Origin: Rhodoblastus sp.
Lineage (GTDB): Bacteria; Pseudomonadota; Alphaproteobacteria; Rhizobiales; Beijerinckiaceae
NCBI RefSeq assembly: GCF_019449565.1
Contig: NZ_JAGRPM010000024.1
Coordinates: forward strand, 1-52,826
Direction of reading: 5' to 3'
Length of the DNA: 52,826 nucleotides
In this document: piece by piece, positions 1-8,729 of the stretch
Layout: every line of letters begins with the position of its first letter
Position numbering within the stretch: the stretch's first letter is position 1
Translations under genes and position numbers: made by a program
The notes under the pieces: model-generated
Database searches by the model: none
What the model saw: the letters and a program-made list of their open reading frames with translations, nothing else
What the model was told of the DNA's origin: nothing

Positions 1-105
1 GAAGATGGCGAGATGGCCTTCACCGATTTCGGCATCGAGAACCTGATCGACCTCATCAAAATGCACAAAGACGATCCGACGATCCTGGCGAGGCGATCAA
101 CCTGA
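1..105 (+). CDS. C-terminal end of an unrecognised protein, cut by the window edge
   Basis: An open frame enters from the left edge and stops with TGA at 103-105, giving 34 residues that contain the stretch FGIENLIDLIKMHKDD. I do not recognise the family. The end may not be the original one: another forward frame across 83-130 reads on as PGEAINLMPAA, as if an indel had moved the ribosome into a stop. The next gene remnant, on the opposite strand, begins 18 bases on, so this edge lies in a scrambled stretch. Coding status rests on one short fragment only. Confidence 0.35.
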   Translation, partial: EDGEMAFTDFGIENLIDLIKMHKDDPTILARRST

Positions 106-122
106 TGCCGGCCGCCTGCGTG

Positions 123-293
123 CTACGCCGGATGGATACGATGATAGGCGAGCCATTCAGGCAAGTAGCGCGATTCGTTCCTGGCGATTGCGCCGAGCGT
201 GATGGCTTGGTCGCTCTGCGATTTCAGATGCGTTTGAACGACCGATTCATCAGGCGCGATAGCAACGGGGGCAACCGGGACTTCACTGGACAT
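123..293 (-). pseudogene. Truncated glycosyltransferase (family 92 / GT2-like), N-terminus only
   Basis: The reverse strand from the ATG at 293 encodes 56 residues ending in the segment ITLGAIARNESRYLPEW followed by LAYHRIHPA and a stop. The pattern 'AxxRNExxYLPEWLAYHR' is the start of the nucleotide-sugar domain in family-92-like and related glycosyltransferases, where it normally continues with a GVDHF-like segment and some 200 further residues. Here the frame stops just after the first strand-helix, so the catalytic DXD region is absent. Downstream sequence toward position 1 shows no continuation in any frame. It lies next to a GT61 enzyme and an FkbM methyltransferase, so it is probably debris of a surface-polysaccharide cluster. 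Family placement rests on one motif; the truncation is seen directly. Confidence 0.6.
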
Positions 294-677
294 AATATCG
301 AAACCTGTTCCATGGCCTTCAGGAGCTCGCCGAGAATTCGCGCCGCGACAGGGATTCTCTCCCTGCAATGCCCGCTGATGGCCGCCTCATAGAATTTTTC
401 CCGCTCGCCATCGCGACTAGTCAGCAACCAATTAACGAGTTGTTTGTGGAGCTTAAGCCTGATTGCGCCCGCGGAACATAACCGTCTGCCGTCCCCATGC
501 CAAGTGGGCGCTTTTCTGCGTCCACAAGCTTCACGAACCGGCGCGTCAATAGCTCCAGTCTGGAAAGAGCGCAAAACGTTTTGGTCGAGCACTCTCGAGC
601 GGCTCCCGCGCGATAACCGCAGGCATCACGCCGCAGAGCGAGCGCTCGCTCCGGCCGAATTGAACGGGCAGCCGGGA
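294..677. other. Gene-poor stretch with a possible reading-frame relic
   Basis: No convincing gene starts here. On the reverse strand, about 299-470 reads through a helical-looking segment (EREKFYEAAISGHC, then ILGELLKAME) that runs straight into the ATG of the truncated glycosyltransferase and has no good start. It may be the tail of a lost upstream gene. The other frames are low-complexity Arg/Ala-rich shadows. I see no hairpin or repeat of note. Confidence 0.3.
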
Positions 678-1745
678 TCAGACAATCGCCGTCGATAATT
701 CGGAAGGAAACTCCAGTGCAGAATCCCAAGTATTATGTGTTATTTTCTTTCCGACTTCCCTGACCCGGATATCCTCAAAATTCAAGCGCCGATGCTGCGC
801 GATAAACCAGAAAAACGTATCAGCCATCGTCGACGGATAGAAAATTTTGACTTTCGTCATAGGCGAGCAAAATGCGATATTAGCCATCGCGGCTCCCGCG
901 ATGCCGACGACGACCCTGGCTCCTTTGAAACGGGCGACCTGCTCGGAAAAGGAGCAGTTTTCAGGATACAAAACCTTGAATCCATTTTGCTTCATGGTTT
1001 CCGCCACACGATCGTTGTCGTGAAAAAAGCGCGTGCTTTGGCTTGACCGCGCCACGAAGAGCTTTTCGTCAGAAAACGGAACTATGTCCTTGGAGATAAA
1101 ATCGATCGGATTGAACACCTGAGGCGACATATAAACGCCGTGCCTCGTCAACCCCAAAACAATATAGAGGGATTTGAAAAAGCGGGGCGCGCGCGACACC
1201 CGTTGAATTTGCTTCGCGCCGACGCCGGCCCGAGACAGCGAGTCGTTGACGACCGCCGCCATTTCCGGACTGCTTTCCTGCATGATCGCGAATCGTACGT
1301 CCGCCGAGCGCAAAATCCGCTGAGCAAGGTCAGCGATCGGCAACAACTCCATGAGCCAGTGCCCATAATTTTGCCAGCCCGGCTTGGTGCACAGAACCGT
1401 CGGCGCAACAACCGAGTCAAAAGTTCCCCGGAGGATCGCTTCGCGGACTTTTTGTATCGCCTCGTCGACGTGCTTTGGCGCTTGCTGGGTCAGAAAGGCC
1501 GGTATTACCGTTCCAGAAGCATCACAGACAACGCCTTCATCAACGACAAAAACATTATTAATTTCAATTAATTGAATTATTCTCTCCGGAATTTTTCCCT
1601 TGGCCCACGAGGCCTTCATGCGAGCCAATACATCTTCCGGGATATAAGCTTCATTGATAAGATGCGGATTAGCGACATCGAATGACGGCGACACGATCTC
1701 CGCAACAACTTTTCCGCCAAAGCGTTGATCGAATACGTTATTCAT
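678..1745 (-). CDS. Glycosyltransferase family 61 protein
   Basis: A 355-residue protein of the GT61 (DUF563) family, cytoplasmic or peripheral enzymes that transfer sugars from nucleotide donors to glycans or proteins. Diagnostic features are the NYGHWLMELLP segment at about 126-136, where the histidine and glutamate are family hallmarks; the LFVARSSQSTR loop; and the C-terminal VVVGIAGAAMANIAFC block near 280-295. There is no signal peptide. Length is normal for bacterial members. It sits between a truncated glycosyltransferase and an FkbM methyltransferase on the same strand, which suggests surface or exopolysaccharide decoration, but acceptor and sugar cannot be deduced. The flanks are AT-richer than the rest of the window. 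A second, unrelated-looking GT61 gene lies at 40129-41433. Confidence 0.85.
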   Translation of the reverse strand: MNNVFDQRFGGKVVAEIVSPSFDVANPHLINEAYIPEDVLARMKASWAKGKIPERIIQLIEINNVFVVDEGVVCDASGTVIPAFLTQQAPKHVDEAIQKVREAILRGTFDSVVAPTVLCTKPGWQNYGHWLMELLPIADLAQRILRSADVRFAIMQESSPEMAAVVNDSLSRAGVGAKQIQRVSRAPRFFKSLYIVLGLTRHGVYMSPQVFNPIDFISKDIVPFSDEKLFVARSSQSTRFFHDNDRVAETMKQNGFKVLYPENCSFSEQVARFKGARVVVGIAGAAMANIAFCSPMTKVKIFYPSTMADTFFWFIAQHRRLNFEDIRVREVGKKITHNTWDSALEFPSELSTAIV

Positions 1746-2019
1746 TTCATGCGGACCTTTGTTACGTGCGCGCCTACAAATCGCGTCATTTGTCGCTATC
1801 CTTCCTCACTGTAGCGATCGTGCATACGCGGCCCTTCAACTCGCCGTCAACTCGCAGCGTATCGCTCCGTCGGGTGCTTTTTGATATGTCTGCCTGCACC
1901 AAATTGCAGCAATCATTATATTTTATACAAAACAAAATTTTTTAATACTCACATAAGCTTCATCTATAAATTGGTTAATCCGGCGGGAGGAATATTTTTC
2001 CTTACGCCTGAGCTATCTG

Positions 2020-2802
2020 TTATCTGCGGAAAACATCCCGATCGATCGTGCGACGCGCCGGAGCGGTCAGCGCATCAGCGTCCATTTCGCTCGGCGCCGC
2101 GATGAAGTTCCAAATGGGCGTCGCAATCATGTCGTCGGCGCTGCGCATGGGGAAGCCGAATAGGTCGTAGACTGCCAGATTATAGTGGGCAAACAGAGCA
2201 AAGAAGTCCTTCACCGTGTAACCGAACGACTCGGGAGCGCTGTTGTCGAACTCGAACGCAACCACAGGGCGCTTTTCCAGCAATTTCGTCGCGCCCCGCA
2301 GCGCATCATATTCAGCGCCTTCAATGTCGATTTTCATGAATTTGACAGCTATGTCTGGGGGAACAAGTGAATCCAGCGTTTTCACGTCGACCCCGATCTG
2401 CTCGACGGCGGTATTGTTCAGGACTGGACGAAATTTGAGGCCACTCAGACCGCCATCATTGATTTGGCTAACAAAGAATTCGGCTCGGCCTTCCTTCGCA
2501 GAAACAGCGCACTCAAAAAGCTGGATGCGCGGCGCAAGGCGAGCGTAGGGCCCTGCCATTGCCTCGCGGACGCTACGGCAGTGCGCAGGTACGGCCTCGA
2601 CACCGATCACCTTGCCTGTCTCGCCTACGGCCTCGGCGATCTGGAAAAGATGCGTGCCATGATTGACGCCAACATCAACCGCAATGTCGCCGGCATTGAG
2701 ATGAGCGACATAGATGTCTCTGAGCAAACCTTCAAGGTCTGGCCAGTTACCCTTGTTTGCAGCAAGCATTTTCTGCAAATAGTCAGCATTCGTCGTCAAC
2801 AT
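2020..2802 (-). CDS. FkbM family SAM-dependent methyltransferase
   Basis: A 260-residue class I methyltransferase of the FkbM family, which O-methylates sugars and other glycan or secondary-metabolite hydroxyls. The SAM site is AGDIAVDVGVNHGTHLF at about 37-53 (the DVGxNxG signature, with V at x), followed by VIGVEAVP as the acidic-loop strand. The FkbM-typical FMKIDIEGAEYDALRGA lies near 155-171. No transmembrane segment is visible. It is codirectional with the GT61 gene 274 bases downstream and most likely modifies the same surface glycan; that link is contextual inference. The reverse strand reads GAGTAGGGATTAGATTAT before the start codon, with AGGGA as a loosely spaced ribosome site. Confidence 0.88.
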   Translation of the reverse strand: MLTTNADYLQKMLAANKGNWPDLEGLLRDIYVAHLNAGDIAVDVGVNHGTHLFQIAEAVGETGKVIGVEAVPAHCRSVREAMAGPYARLAPRIQLFECAVSAKEGRAEFFVSQINDGGLSGLKFRPVLNNTAVEQIGVDVKTLDSLVPPDIAVKFMKIDIEGAEYDALRGATKLLEKRPVVAFEFDNSAPESFGYTVKDFFALFAHYNLAVYDLFGFPMRSADDMIATPIWNFIAAPSEMDADALTAPARRTIDRDVFRR

Positions 2803-2859
2803 ATAATCTAATCCCTACTCATTTTTTGAACTTTGCTGACCACTAATATGTTATCGACG

Positions 2860-3008
2860 TCAATTACGCCACCCGGCGGGCATACCAAAAAACGATGGGA
2901 CGATTTTTTTGTGAATGCCTTGGGCGACAATTGCTTCGAACCCCCCAGGGCTTCTATGGCTGCATTACCACACAAGCAACCTGCGATAATCTCGTCGGAT
3001 TCAAATCA
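2860..3008 (-). pseudogene. Frameshifted remnant of an unidentified gene
   Basis: Reading the reverse strand from 3005, one frame gives FESDEIIAGCLC then GNAAIEALGG; after a run of six G residues (plus-strand C at 2941-2946) the adjacent frame continues as FEAIVAQGIHKKIVPSFF and stops at 2860-2862. Both halves look like ordinary protein, and the switch falls exactly at the homopolymer. Just upstream, a third frame carries LKNYIVPVTTKPNCLI before a TGA. The simplest reading is a decayed gene with at least two frame disruptions. I do not recognise the family. A sequencing error in the homopolymer could account for one disruption but not for both. Confidence 0.35.
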
Positions 3009-3088
3009 AGCAATTCGGCTTCGTCGTCACGGGAACAATGTAGTTCTTGAGGCGTCGATCGAAAGTGTTGATTCATTCGGCGCGCATA

Positions 3089-3166
3089 TCAACGCAGAAT
3101 CTCGCGATAGGCAAGCGCTTTAGCGGGCACCCGAAATGGCTCCGTCAGCGCGTCAGCCGTCTCCAC
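3089..3166 (-). pseudogene. 25-codon C-terminal tail of a lost gene downstream of ccrM
   Basis: On the reverse strand, after an in-frame TAG, a short frame encodes 25 residues ending PFRVPAKALAYREILR and a TGA at 3089-3091. The composition resembles a normal protein C-terminus rather than noise, and it ends about 70 bases downstream of the ccrM stop on the same strand. No upstream body is present between it and ccrM. I interpret it as the surviving tail of the gene that originally followed ccrM, with the break marking the edge of the 1-3230 accessory patch. The family is not identified. Confidence 0.3.
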
Positions 3167-3232
3167 GCTGTGCTATTGCGCCACGGGCCCAATTGCCGTC
3201 TTGCGAAAACGGGAGAAACCACACTCGCGCCT

Positions 3233-4474
<1,242 letters not shown>

Positions 4475-4544
4475 TTACGCGCATCGCGGTAAAGAGGCGG
4501 TTTAGGCTTAACGCGGGGCTCTGTCTCTTTTCCGAACGGAAAGC

Positions 4545-4559
4545 TTAAGCAGATATTAT
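4545..4559. promoter_or_regulatory. CtrA-like half-site pair upstream of ccrM
   Basis: The sequence reads TTAA, seven bases, TTAT, one mismatch from the CtrA consensus TTAA-N7-TTAA, and ends 124 bases or less from the ccrM start codon at 4435. CtrA is known to control ccrM in Caulobacter and relatives. It is a short, degenerate motif, so chance occurrence is possible. It lies between ccrM (leftward) and the small frame at 4585 (rightward). Confidence 0.4.
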
Positions 4560-4584
4560 CATTACGCTGTGAAAGGACGCCAAA

Positions 4585-4761
4585 ATGCTAAAATACTTAA
4601 CGATCAATGAATTTTTGGTCGATTCTGGCGAAAAATTGGTAAATAGACCTTTAATATCATCCCGCCTTGACCGCGACTCATCGCGGTCGAAAGGGCGTCG
4701 AAAAACCGTCATGCGACGGCGCCCCGTTGATTGGGAAGCGTCAATGAACGGGGCCGTTTAG
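4585..4761 (+). CDS. Small hypothetical protein, 58 residues
   Basis: An ATG at 4585 is preceded by GAAAGGA at 4571-4577, a good ribosome-binding site at normal spacing, and opens a 58-codon frame ending with TAG at 4759-4761. The N-terminal half (MLKYLTINEFLVDSGEK) looks protein-like; the second half is Arg/Ser-rich and coincides with a perfect inverted repeat at 4669-4688, so it may not be coding. Composition is AT-richer than the flanking genes. It would be divergent from ccrM. I recognise no family. It could equally be a non-coding spacer. Confidence 0.3.
   Translation: MLKYLTINEFLVDSGEKLVNRPLISSRLDRDSSRSKGRRKTVMRRRPVDWEASMNGAV
4669..4688. repeat. Perfect inverted repeat containing a GANTC site
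   Basis: GACCGCGA, a four-base CTCA loop and TCGCGGTC form an 8-bp perfect stem. There is no T-run on either side, so it is not a standard terminator. A GANTC sequence (GACTC, 4675-4679) spans the stem-loop junction, and another (GATTC) lies at 4621-4625. Both are potential targets of the neighbouring CcrM. Confidence 0.6.
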
Positions 4762-4784
4762 GCCACAACCTGTGAGCTTGCCTG

Positions 4785-5270
4785 TTACGCGTCGAACGCT
4801 CGCGCAAAAGCCGCGATGACGTCGGCCAGTTCGGGATCCGAGACCAGTTCGACGGCCTCGGCGACCGGGAACCATTGCGTCTCGCGCTCGTGCTGTTCCG
4901 GCCAGTGATCGCGCTGCCGCGCGACGCGCAGGGAAAAGACCTCGACCCGACACAGCTCCTCGCCGCGCGAAAACCGCTTGGCGTAAGTGAAATGGCCGAT
5001 CGGCTCGTCGGAGATGACACCGAGCAGGCCCGCTTCCTCCATCGCCTCGATAGCCGCCGCCGCCGCGCCGCTGCGCCCGGCCATTGGCCAGCCTTTCGGG
5101 ATGATCCAGCGCTTCGTCTCGCGCGACGAAACCAGCATGATCTCAAGGCCGTCGGTCACACGCCAGGGCAGCGCGGCGAATTGCAGGCGCTCCGTCCCGA
5201 CCGCGCCCGCGTTGAGGCTTTTGGCCGCTTTCCGGGCCTTTTTCCGGGCCTTCGAGGCTTTTGCGATCAT
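4785..5270 (-). CDS. NUDIX hydrolase
   Basis: A 161-residue NUDIX hydrolase resembling the bacterial relatives of diphosphoinositol-polyphosphate and dinucleoside-polyphosphate hydrolases. The substrate loop WIIPKGWPMAGR precedes the NUDIX helix, which reads AAAIEAMEEAGLLG. The family's REUXEEXGU motif is recognisable but with Ile in place of the Arg, a change common in this subgroup; the metal-binding EExG is kept. The N-terminal 20 residues are very Lys/Ala-rich and probably disordered. I start it at the ATG at 5268-5270, which overlaps the pit stop codon as ATGA and implies translational coupling; seven more codons are open upstream. A role in polyphosphate or nucleotide clean-up beside phosphate uptake is inference. 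Confidence 0.88.
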   Translation of the reverse strand: MIAKASKARKKARKAAKSLNAGAVGTERLQFAALPWRVTDGLEIMLVSSRETKRWIIPKGWPMAGRSGAAAAAIEAMEEAGLLGVISDEPIGHFTYAKRFSRGEELCRVEVFSLRVARQRDHWPEQHERETQWFPVAEAVELVSDPELADVIAAFARAFDA

Positions 5271-6268
5271 GGCTCCAGCCACCCCCCGCAAGCATAGGCA
5301 AGGGCCGCGATCAGTCCCGCGGCCGGCATGGTGAGGACCCAGGCGACGACGATATTCTGCGCCACGTTCCAGCGCACGGCCGAAACCCGGCGCGCCGCCC
5401 CGACTCCGACGATGGCGCCGGTGATCGTATGAGTGGTGGAGACGGGAATGCCGAGACTCGTGGCGAGGAACAGGGTCATCGCGCCGCCCGTTTCGGCGCA
5501 GAAGCCCTGCATCGGCGTCAGACGGGTGATTTTCGAGCCCATGGTGTGGACGATGCGCCAGCCGCCGAACAAGGTTCCGAGCGCCATGGCCGATTGACAG
5601 GAGAGCACGACCCAGAGCGGAACATGAAAGGTTCCGTCGCCGGCGCCATGGGCAAACAGCAGGACGGCAATGACGCCCATGGTCTTCTGCGCGTCATTGC
5701 CGCCATGGCCGAGCGAATAGAGTGAGGCAGACACGAATTGCAGGATGCGGAAGCTGGAATCCACCGCGATCGGCGTGACCCGGACGAAGATCCACGACAC
5801 GGCCAGCATCAGCAGCAATGCGAGATAAAAGCCGAACAGCGGCGATAGGACGATAGCCGCTCCCGTCTTGCTCAGCCCGGCCCAGACGATGGCCGAGGTC
5901 CCGGCTTTGGCGAGACCTGCCCCGACCAGCCCGCCGATCAGCGCGTGCGACGAGGAGGACGGAATGCCGACCAGCCAGGTGACGACATTCCAGACGATGG
6001 CGCCCGTCAGCGCGCCGAAGATCAGCCGGTCGTCGACGATATGAGCGTCCACAATGCCGCTGCCGACCGTATTGGCGACATGCAGGCCGAAAAAGGCGAA
6101 GGCGATGAAATTGAAGAAAGCCGCCCAAAACACGGCATATTGCGGCCGCAGCACGCGGGTCGAGACGATGGTGGCGATGGAATTGGCGGCGTCGTGCAAG
6201 CCGTTCAGGAAATCGAACAGCAAGGCGACGGCGATGAGGGTGATGAGAACGACGGAGGCGCCATCCAT
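5267..6268 (-). CDS. pit: Inorganic phosphate transporter, PiT family
   Basis: A 333-residue integral membrane protein of the PiT family that imports phosphate, normally as a metal-phosphate complex with protons or sodium. The duplicated family signature is visible: FDFLNGLHDAANSIATIV near 19-36 and SLGHGGNDAQKTMGVI near 194-209. GIPSSSSHALIGG and GIPVSTTHTITGA are the two re-entrant repeat motifs. About ten hydrophobic segments run the length of the protein. It lies nine bases downstream of the DUF47 gene and overlaps the NUDIX gene by four bases. The Pho box upstream of DUF47 suggests induction in phosphate starvation, which is noteworthy because many Pit systems are considered low-affinity and constitutive. 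Confidence 0.95.
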   Translation of the reverse strand: MDGASVVLITLIAVALLFDFLNGLHDAANSIATIVSTRVLRPQYAVFWAAFFNFIAFAFFGLHVANTVGSGIVDAHIVDDRLIFGALTGAIVWNVVTWLVGIPSSSSHALIGGLVGAGLAKAGTSAIVWAGLSKTGAAIVLSPLFGFYLALLLMLAVSWIFVRVTPIAVDSSFRILQFVSASLYSLGHGGNDAQKTMGVIAVLLFAHGAGDGTFHVPLWVVLSCQSAMALGTLFGGWRIVHTMGSKITRLTPMQGFCAETGGAMTLFLATSLGIPVSTTHTITGAIVGVGAARRVSAVRWNVAQNIVVAWVLTMPAAGLIAALAYACGGWLEP

Positions 6269-6277
6269 CGGCTGGCC

Positions 6278-6922
6278 TCACAAATGTTCGAGAAGAATGC
6301 CGCTCATGCGGTTGGCGACGTTCTCGAAACAATCGACGACTTTTTCGAGATGGGAATAGACTTCCTTGCCGACGATATAAGCCATCGGACGGTCGTCCTT
6401 ATGCGCCTGATAAAGTTCTTTCAGACCCTTCATGTAAAGGACGTCCGATTCCTCCTCCAGCCTGACGATATGCTCATTGGCCAGGTTGATTTTCTGAGCG
6501 TTGGAGTTGATGGCGCGCAGCAGCGGCATGGTCTCCAGCGCGATCCGCGCCGTCTCGATGATCAGATCGCCGATGCGGACCATGTTCGGATCGAATTCCG
6601 TGACATCGAACAGCTCGATCGCCTTCACGGTCTGGCGCATCTGGTCGACGGCGTCGTCCATGTCGTTGATGAGGCCGTGAATGTCGCCACGGTCGAAGGG
6701 CGTGATGAAACTGCGGCGCAGCGCGAGCAGAACCTCGCGCGAAACGTCGTCGGCGTCGTTTTCGATACGGATCACGGCCTCGCACAGGGCCGGAACCTTG
6801 TGGCCGCCATCGAGCACGGCGCGCAAGGTCTGGGCGCCTTCAAGGGCGATCTTGGCGTGACGCTCGAAGAGGTCGAAGAACTTCTCCTCTTTCGGCATCA
6901 GGGCCTGGAGCCAACGAAGCAT
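6278..6922 (-). CDS. DUF47 / PhoU-like Pit accessory protein
   Basis: A 214-residue all-helical cytoplasmic protein of the DUF47 family, distant relatives of PhoU, nearly always encoded just upstream of a Pit transporter and thought to modulate it. The central DDADDVSREV-type segment (here NDADDVSREVLLAL) and the DRGDIHGLINDMDDAVD block around 75-92 are the family's conserved acidic, metal-binding helices. The GTG/ATG choice is unambiguous: ATG at 6920-6922, 18 bases downstream of a three-unit Pho box. First gene of the DUF47-pit-NUDIX operon. Length is typical. Confidence 0.93.
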   Translation of the reverse strand: MLRWLQALMPKEEKFFDLFERHAKIALEGAQTLRAVLDGGHKVPALCEAVIRIENDADDVSREVLLALRRSFITPFDRGDIHGLINDMDDAVDQMRQTVKAIELFDVTEFDPNMVRIGDLIIETARIALETMPLLRAINSNAQKINLANEHIVRLEEESDVLYMKGLKELYQAHKDDRPMAYIVGKEVYSHLEKVVDCFENVANRMSGILLEHL

Positions 6923-6939
6923 GCGCGCCTCCGCGGAAA

Positions 6940-6968
6940 ATGACAGTTTGATGAATCTTTTGTGACAG
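6940..6968 (-). promoter_or_regulatory. Three-unit Pho box for the DUF47-pit operon
   Basis: Read on the reverse strand, 6968 to 6940 is CTGTCAC, four bases, GATTCAT, four bases, CTGTCAT. That is three 7-mers on an exact 11-bp period with AT-rich spacers, the classic PhoB-binding architecture (consensus CTGTCAT repeats). The outer units match at six and seven of seven positions; the middle unit is weaker. The box ends 18 bases before the DUF47 start codon. Regulation by PhoB is inferred from the site. Confidence 0.8.
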
Positions 6969-7038
6969 CCCTTAGGTCGATCAGATCAATAAGTAAAGAC
7001 CATGCATAGCGGGAATGATCCAGCGCAATTCCCGGCCC

Positions 7039-8586
7039 TCAATAAGCGCGCGCGATCAGGATCTCCTCGATCGCCGGGCGGCCGGTGAAGACGCAGACGC
7101 CGGAAGCGGCCTCCTGCCCCATGGGGACATTGCGCAGGGTCAGCTTCAGCGCCTTGAGACGCGCCTCGACCGCCTCCAGTTCGGCGCCTGTCGGCCGCGC
7201 CCAGGGCGCGCGCACCCAGCCCTTGAAGCCGGATTTCGCGTCGTCATCCTCCGAAGCCGCGCCGAAAAATGCCGCGATGACGTCGAAATCCTTCAGATCC
7301 GTGCGGATATTGGCGTCGAGCCGGGCCTTCGCCTCGGAGAAGAGATTGGCCTGGATCTCGGCCAGCAGCGCCGGCGCCTGCGCCAGGAAGTCACTGCGCG
7401 AAAAACCCTGCGAGATCACCTTGTCGCCGTCGCGCAATTTGTCGCGGCGGATCAGGGTCACATGGTCGGACGCCATGTCGCGTGGGCCGACTTCGAGCAG
7501 GATCGGCGCGCCGCGCCGCAGCCAGTCCCAGCGCTTGTTGGCGGAGCGAATCGGCTTCTTGTCGAGTTTTACGCGCAAAGGTTCGCCGAAGGCGGAAAGC
7601 TTGCAAATTTCCGCCTCCAGTTTCTCGCAATAGGCGAGCAGCTCGGCGTCCTCGGGCTTGTCGCGCAACATCGGCACGATCACGACCTGCTTGGGCGCGA
7701 TGCGCGGCGGCAGGCGCAGCCCGTCGTCATCGCCATGGGTCATGATGACGCCGCCGATGAGCCGCGTGGACACGCCCCAGGAGGTGGTGTGGCAATATTC
7801 CAGCTCGCCGGTCGCCGATTGGTAGCGAATGTTCTGCGCCTTGGCGAAATTGGTCCCCAGATAATGCGAGGTGCCGGCCTGCAAGGCCTTGCCGTCCTGC
7901 ATCATGGCCTCGATCGAGAAGGTCGAATCGGCGCCGGGGAAGCGCTCGTTCTCCGGCTTCTCGCCGACCACCACCGGCATGGCCAGAATGTCTTCCGCCA
8001 GTTCGCGATAGACTTCGAGCATTTTCAGCGTTTCCTCCCGCGCGTCTTCGCGGGTGGCGTGGGCCGTATGACCCTCCTGCCAAAGGAATTCGGTGGTGCG
8101 CAGGAACATGCGGGTGCGCATTTCCCAGCGCACCACATTGGCCCATTGATTAATGAGGATCGGCAGGTCGCGATAGGAGGCGACCCAGCGCCGGAAGGCG
8201 TCGCCGATGATCGTCTCGGACGTCGGGCGCACCACCAGCGGCTCTTCGAGTTCGGACGCCGGATCGACCATTAGTTTGCCATCGACGGCCTTGAGCCGGT
8301 GATGGGTGACCACCGCCATTTCCTTGGCGAAACCCTCCACATGGCTCGCCTCCTGCGCGATGAAGCTCATGGGGATGAAGAGCGGAAAATAGCAATTCTC
8401 GTGGCCGGTTTCCTTGATGCGCCTGTCGAGCGCGGCCTGAACCAGCTCCCAGATTCCCCAGCCCCAGGGCTTGATGATCATGCACCCGCGCACCGGCGAG
8501 GTTTCCGCGAGATCGGCCTGGTCGACGACGGCCTGATACCAATCGGGAAAATTTTCTTCGCGGGTGACGGGCAAAGCGCGCTTCAT
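7039..8586 (-). CDS. proS: Prolyl-tRNA synthetase, archaeal/eukaryotic (ProS type 3) form
   Basis: A 515-residue class II synthetase that attaches proline to tRNA(Pro). Class II motif 2 is represented by VVRPTSETIIGDAFRRW and by RWEMRTRMFLRTTEFLWQEG; motif 3 by LIGGVIMTHGDDDGLRLPP, whose MTHGDD core is characteristic of the archaeal/eukaryotic lineage. The anticodon-binding domain begins near APKQVVIVPML, and the C-terminus ends in ARAY, the conserved terminal tyrosine of type 3 enzymes. There is no editing insertion of the kind found in the long bacterial form. Alphaproteobacteria usually carry the short bacterial type, so this is an atypical version, either a replacement or an additional copy. 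Confidence 0.92.
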   Translation of the reverse strand: MKRALPVTREENFPDWYQAVVDQADLAETSPVRGCMIIKPWGWGIWELVQAALDRRIKETGHENCYFPLFIPMSFIAQEASHVEGFAKEMAVVTHHRLKAVDGKLMVDPASELEEPLVVRPTSETIIGDAFRRWVASYRDLPILINQWANVVRWEMRTRMFLRTTEFLWQEGHTAHATREDAREETLKMLEVYRELAEDILAMPVVVGEKPENERFPGADSTFSIEAMMQDGKALQAGTSHYLGTNFAKAQNIRYQSATGELEYCHTTSWGVSTRLIGGVIMTHGDDDGLRLPPRIAPKQVVIVPMLRDKPEDAELLAYCEKLEAEICKLSAFGEPLRVKLDKKPIRSANKRWDWLRRGAPILLEVGPRDMASDHVTLIRRDKLRDGDKVISQGFSRSDFLAQAPALLAEIQANLFSEAKARLDANIRTDLKDFDVIAAFFGAASEDDDAKSGFKGWVRAPWARPTGAELEAVEARLKALKLTLRNVPMGQEAASGVCVFTGRPAIEEILIARAY

Positions 8587-8729
8587 TTTTCAGGCCATTT
8601 CGACGATTTCGGAGAGGCGTCACTACTGGACCGAAATCGCGCGCTTTGCAACGCCGCCGCCCGCCGAAACGCGGGCGAGCGGATGTTCCGCCATGGGCCA
8701 TCATTTTGAGACGATCGGCCCGCTCGGGA

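Noticed and set aside
7015..8274. Rightward 419-codon open frame opposite proS
   Set aside because: Antisense shadow of a confident synthetase; no family motifs.
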